A program made the position numbers and the translations under genes. A model generated the notes under the pieces. The model saw only the letters and a program-made list of their open reading frames with translations, made no database searches and was not told the origin of the DNA. A stretch of DNA of 16,045 nucleotides from Collinsella aerofaciens (lineage in GTDB: Bacteria; Actinomycetota; Coriobacteriia; Coriobacteriales; Coriobacteriaceae): the NCBI GenBank assembly GCA_905213725.1, contig CAJMJM010000031.1, positions 1 to 16,045 on the forward strand. The letters run 5' to 3'. This document shows, in pieces, positions 14,279-16,045 of this stretch (position 1 is the stretch's first letter; each line of letters opens with the position of its first letter).

Positions 14279-15271
14279 ATGACTACTCAGGAACAGGTTA
14301 AGGACGTCGTCTCCCAGGTTTTGGCCGACAAGGCAGACAAGGGCGGCATCAAGCGCGTCGTGTGGATTGGCGCCGGCGGATCCAACGGCGGCAACTATCC
14401 TGCCCAGTACTTTATGGAGCACGAGGCCACGCAGGTCGTGAGCTCCAGCTACACCAGCAATGAGTTCGTGCACGCCACGCCCGCCTATGTCAACGAGAAC
14501 ACCCTGGCCGTCGTCGTGTCCATGCGCGGCACCAAGGAGACCATCGTCGCCGCCCAGGTCGCCAAGGACCACGGCGCCAGCACCATCGCCATCTATGTCG
14601 ACGAGTCCGGCCTCACCGAGGTCTGCGACTACAAGATTCAGTATGACAGCCTGGCCGTCGACGAGTCTTGCATGGGCCGTACCAACTCCGCCGTCGTGAC
14701 CATGATCGCCATGGAGCTTACGCAGCAGACCGAGGGCTATGCCGAGTATGAGACCGCTATGGCCGCCTTCGACCTGGTTGACCCCATCTATCGCAAGGCC
14801 GTCGAGTACACCCGTCCGCTCGCCGCCAAGTGGGCCGAGCAAAACGCCGACAAGCCCTGCATCAACGTGATGGCTCAGGGTCCGCTCTTTGGTGCCGCCT
14901 ACGTCTTTAGCATCTGCAACGTGCAGGAGATGCTGCAGATCGACTCCTGCACCATCAACACCTGCGACTTCTTCCACGGCCCCTTCGAGATCCTGGACAA
15001 GCGCACCTCGCTGTTCCAGCTCATCAGCGTCGGCCGCAGCCGCTGCAACGACGAGCGCGGCATCCGCTTCGTCAACCAGTACGGTGGCGAGCGCGTCTAT
15101 CAGCTCGACGCCAAGGAGCTCGGCCTCAACGACATCAAGGACAGCGTGAGCGAGTACTTCAACCACCTGATCTTCGCCCCGATCCTCAACAACGTCTACA
15201 TGCGCGCCCTCTCTGCCGTCACCCACAAGGATTACATGACGCGCCGCTACATGTGGAAGCTGGACTACTAA
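14279..15271 (+). CDS. SIS-domain deglycase, FrlB-like (fructoselysine/glucoselysine 6-phosphate type)
   Basis: The 330-residue product is a double-SIS protein of the FrlB/GfrF/FraB group, which split phosphorylated Amadori products into a sugar 6-phosphate and an amino acid. The first SIS domain starts near 26 (VVWIGAGGSNGGNYPAQYF) with the substrate-phosphate serines near VVSMRGTKETIVAAQ. The second starts near 198 (INVMAQGPLFGAAYVFSIC). E217 (VQEMLQ) and H233 (FFHGPFE) are 16 residues apart, the same spacing as the catalytic Glu and His of FraB and FrlB. The C-terminal YMWKLDY resembles the aromatic/acidic ends of this group. The partner regulator lies divergently, but no FrlD-type kinase or Amadori transporter is adjacent. 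The exact substrate is uncertain: fructoselysine, glucoselysine or fructose-asparagine phosphate are all possible. Confidence 0.82.
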   Translation: MTTQEQVKDVVSQVLADKADKGGIKRVVWIGAGGSNGGNYPAQYFMEHEATQVVSSSYTSNEFVHATPAYVNENTLAVVVSMRGTKETIVAAQVAKDHGASTIAIYVDESGLTEVCDYKIQYDSLAVDESCMGRTNSAVVTMIAMELTQQTEGYAEYETAMAAFDLVDPIYRKAVEYTRPLAAKWAEQNADKPCINVMAQGPLFGAAYVFSICNVQEMLQIDSCTINTCDFFHGPFEILDKRTSLFQLISVGRSRCNDERGIRFVNQYGGERVYQLDAKELGLNDIKDSVSEYFNHLIFAPILNNVYMRALSAVTHKDYMTRRYMWKLDY

Positions 15272-15281
15272 GAGTATTAGT

Positions 15282-15305
15282 TCCGCCGTTCTACCGAACG
15301 GCGGA
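15282..15305. terminator. Perfect short hairpin after the deglycase gene
   Basis: TCCGCCGTTC (15282-15291) pairs with GAACGGCGGA (15296-15305) around TACC. There is no T-run after it, so it may protect the transcript end or pause polymerase before the true terminator downstream. Confidence 0.45.
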
Positions 15306-15354
15306 CCAGCCGACGCTGCGCGTCCGGCATTTGGCCAATCTGCCGTTCAATTTC

Positions 15355-15390
15355 AAAGGCGCGACCAAAAGGTCAGCGCCTTTTCATTTC
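15355..15390 (+). terminator. Rho-independent terminator of the deglycase transcript
   Basis: AAAGGCGC (15355-15362) pairs with GCGCCTTT (15376-15383). Inside it GACC pairs with GGTC around AAAA with a single bulged A, giving a 12-bp stem followed by TCATTTC. Confidence 0.75.
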
Positions 15391-15463
15391 ACGGCACCTT
15401 GGCTCAAATGACGGGCGCTCGCTGATGTTGCCAAAACGTCGGCGTCGCCGTGCTTGTTAAGGG

Positions 15464-15532
15464 ATTGGTGCATTGGGGACAGGTTACTTTACACCAAGTT
15501 GGCGCATATGAACCTGACCCCCTTGCACCAAT
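15464..15532. repeat. 69-bp palindromic repeat carrying a GGGACAG motif
   Basis: The 22-base arms at 15464-15485 and 15511-15532 match in inverted orientation at 19 of 22 positions (outer ATTGGTGCA is perfect, as is inner CAGGTT). The spacer contains GTTGGCGCATATG. Intergenic palindromes beginning GGGGACAGGTT, like the partial one at 12954, resemble REP-type elements mobilised by RAYT-type transposases, but no transposase is present here. Confidence 0.55.
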
Positions 15533-15577
15533 GGGTTGTAGCGGTAGAGCAGATTTTTCCGTTCGGCGATTTGTGTC

Positions 15578-15604
15578 TTGAAAAATGTATATAACGACTA
15601 TAAC
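15578..15604 (+). promoter_or_regulatory. Possible promoter of the EamA transporter gene
   Basis: TTGAAA (15578-15583) precedes two TATAACG copies (15590-15596 and 15599-15605). The spacing from the -35-like box to the second TATAAC is 15 bp, shorter than ideal. The AT-rich stretch stands out from its surroundings and lies about 40-70 bases before the start codon. Confidence 0.35.
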
Positions 15605-15633
15605 GTAGTACGAAACATATTGGAAACAATACC

Positions 15634-15640
15634 GAGGAGG
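15634..15640 (+). promoter_or_regulatory. Ribosome binding site for the TTG start at 15646
   Basis: GAGGAGG lies five bases before TTG at 15646. The first in-frame ATG is well inside the first membrane helix, so TTG is the start. Confidence 0.75.
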
Positions 15641-15645
15641 CTGCG

Positions 15646-16045
15646 TTGAAGAAAAGTAATCTGGGCTATGTGCTGGTGCTGATCGCCGCGCTTATGTGGG
15701 GCACCATCGGAATCTTTGTTAACGGAATATCGGCCCTGGGTGTGTCGTCTCAGAGCATGGCGGCCTTTCGCCTGTTGTCGGGTGCTGTCTTAATGGCTCC
15801 GGTCTTGGCATTTATGGGTTGCCAGGGAGGTGCTCGTGAGGGAAAAGCCTCGGGTCCCATGGCACTGTTCAAGGCAAGTTCTAAAGAGCTTGTTCCCTGC
15901 GCGCTTCTTGGCATTATCGGCCTCGCCACCGCTAACACGCTTTATTACGAGTGCATGGGCGAGGTGGGCATGTCCACGGCCTCGGTGCTGCTCTACACCT
16001 CGCCGGTGTTTGGCGTCGTGCTCGGCCGCGTGCTTTATCGCGAGG
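15646..16045 (+). CDS. EamA/DMT-superfamily transporter, N-terminal part (runs off the right edge)
   Basis: About 133 residues are visible from the TTG at 15646. The N-terminus MKKSNLGYVLVLIAALMWGTIGIFVNGI is the classic first helix of the EamA family, with the conserved WG. Three further hydrophobic segments follow: FRLLSGAVLMAPVLAFMG, LVPCALLGIIGLATANTLYYECM, and VGMSTASVLLYTSPVFGVVLGRVLY with the usual A-S-V-L-x-Y-T-S-P. The hydrophilic insert GGAREGKASGPMALFKASSKE between helices two and three is a cytoplasmic loop. A full protein would be about 290-310 residues with ten helices. These carriers export or import small metabolites. It is separated from the deglycase gene by a terminator and a repeat, so a link to that pathway is not supported. 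Confidence 0.85.
   Translation, partial: MKKSNLGYVLVLIAALMWGTIGIFVNGISALGVSSQSMAAFRLLSGAVLMAPVLAFMGCQGGAREGKASGPMALFKASSKELVPCALLGIIGLATANTLYYECMGEVGMSTASVLLYTSPVFGVVLGRVLYRE

Noticed and set aside
14272..14301. Short upstream ATG frame (8 codons) overlapping the deglycase start
   Set aside because: The ribosome site is only three bases from this ATG and about ten from the deglycase ATG. It could be a leader peptide, but nothing else supports it.
14252..15226. A 324-codon minus-strand open frame opposite the SIS deglycase
   Set aside because: Its composition is dominated by Gly, Val, Asp and His repeats typical of antisense frames in high-GC genes, and the plus-strand protein has clear SIS motifs.

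Overview
The window looks like chromosome from a high-GC actinobacterium of the class Coriobacteriia, most likely a gut Collinsella. This is an inference from codon use, roughly 60-65% G+C in the housekeeping genes, strong GGAGG ribosome sites, and gene content that includes a FrlB-type SIS deglycase with a GntR/UTRA regulator. No rRNA, tRNA, CRISPR array or complete insertion sequence was seen.

Layout. (1) 1-1193: the tail of a membrane protein that runs off the left edge, a 450-base gap with a long imperfect palindrome and a hairpin terminator, and a small single-span membrane protein of unknown function. (2) 1317-2407: a lower-GC two-gene unit, an AbiEii/DUF6036-like nucleotidyltransferase and a helix-turn-helix protein whose TTG start overlaps the first gene's TGA. 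It is preceded by an AT-rich inverted repeat and looks like an acquired toxin-antitoxin or abortive-infection-like module. (3) 2459-10263: a conserved core dominated by DNA repair: rmuC, a multidrug/lipid-type half ABC exporter, nth (endonuclease III) and mfd (transcription-repair coupling factor), separated by rho-independent terminators. (4) 10351-12954: a PAP2 membrane phosphatase, a threonine-aldolase-family PLP enzyme and a phosphinothricin-acetyltransferase-like GNAT enzyme. (5) 12955-13350: a convergent intergenic region with a 123-bp element bounded by long terminal inverted repeats and a degenerate second copy of its core. (6) 13351-15271: a divergent GntR/UTRA regulator and SIS-domain sugar-phosphate deglycase pair sharing an operator-rich 205-bp region. 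(7) 15272-16045: a hairpin, a terminator, a 69-bp palindrome carrying a GGGACAG motif, and the start of an EamA/DMT transporter that runs off the right edge.

How the genes work together: rmuC, nth and mfd form a genome-maintenance neighbourhood. The GntR regulator and the SIS deglycase are a plausible Amadori-product (fructoselysine/glucoselysine) catabolic unit, but no kinase or dedicated transporter lies in the window. The ABC exporter and mfd are each preceded by the same unusual promoter layout: a 19-bp spacer holding a TGGAG-N4-CTCCA inverted repeat, typical of MerR-family control. The best candidates for something undescribed are the nucleotidyltransferase/HTH module, the paired MerR-like promoters and the 123-bp inverted-repeat element.
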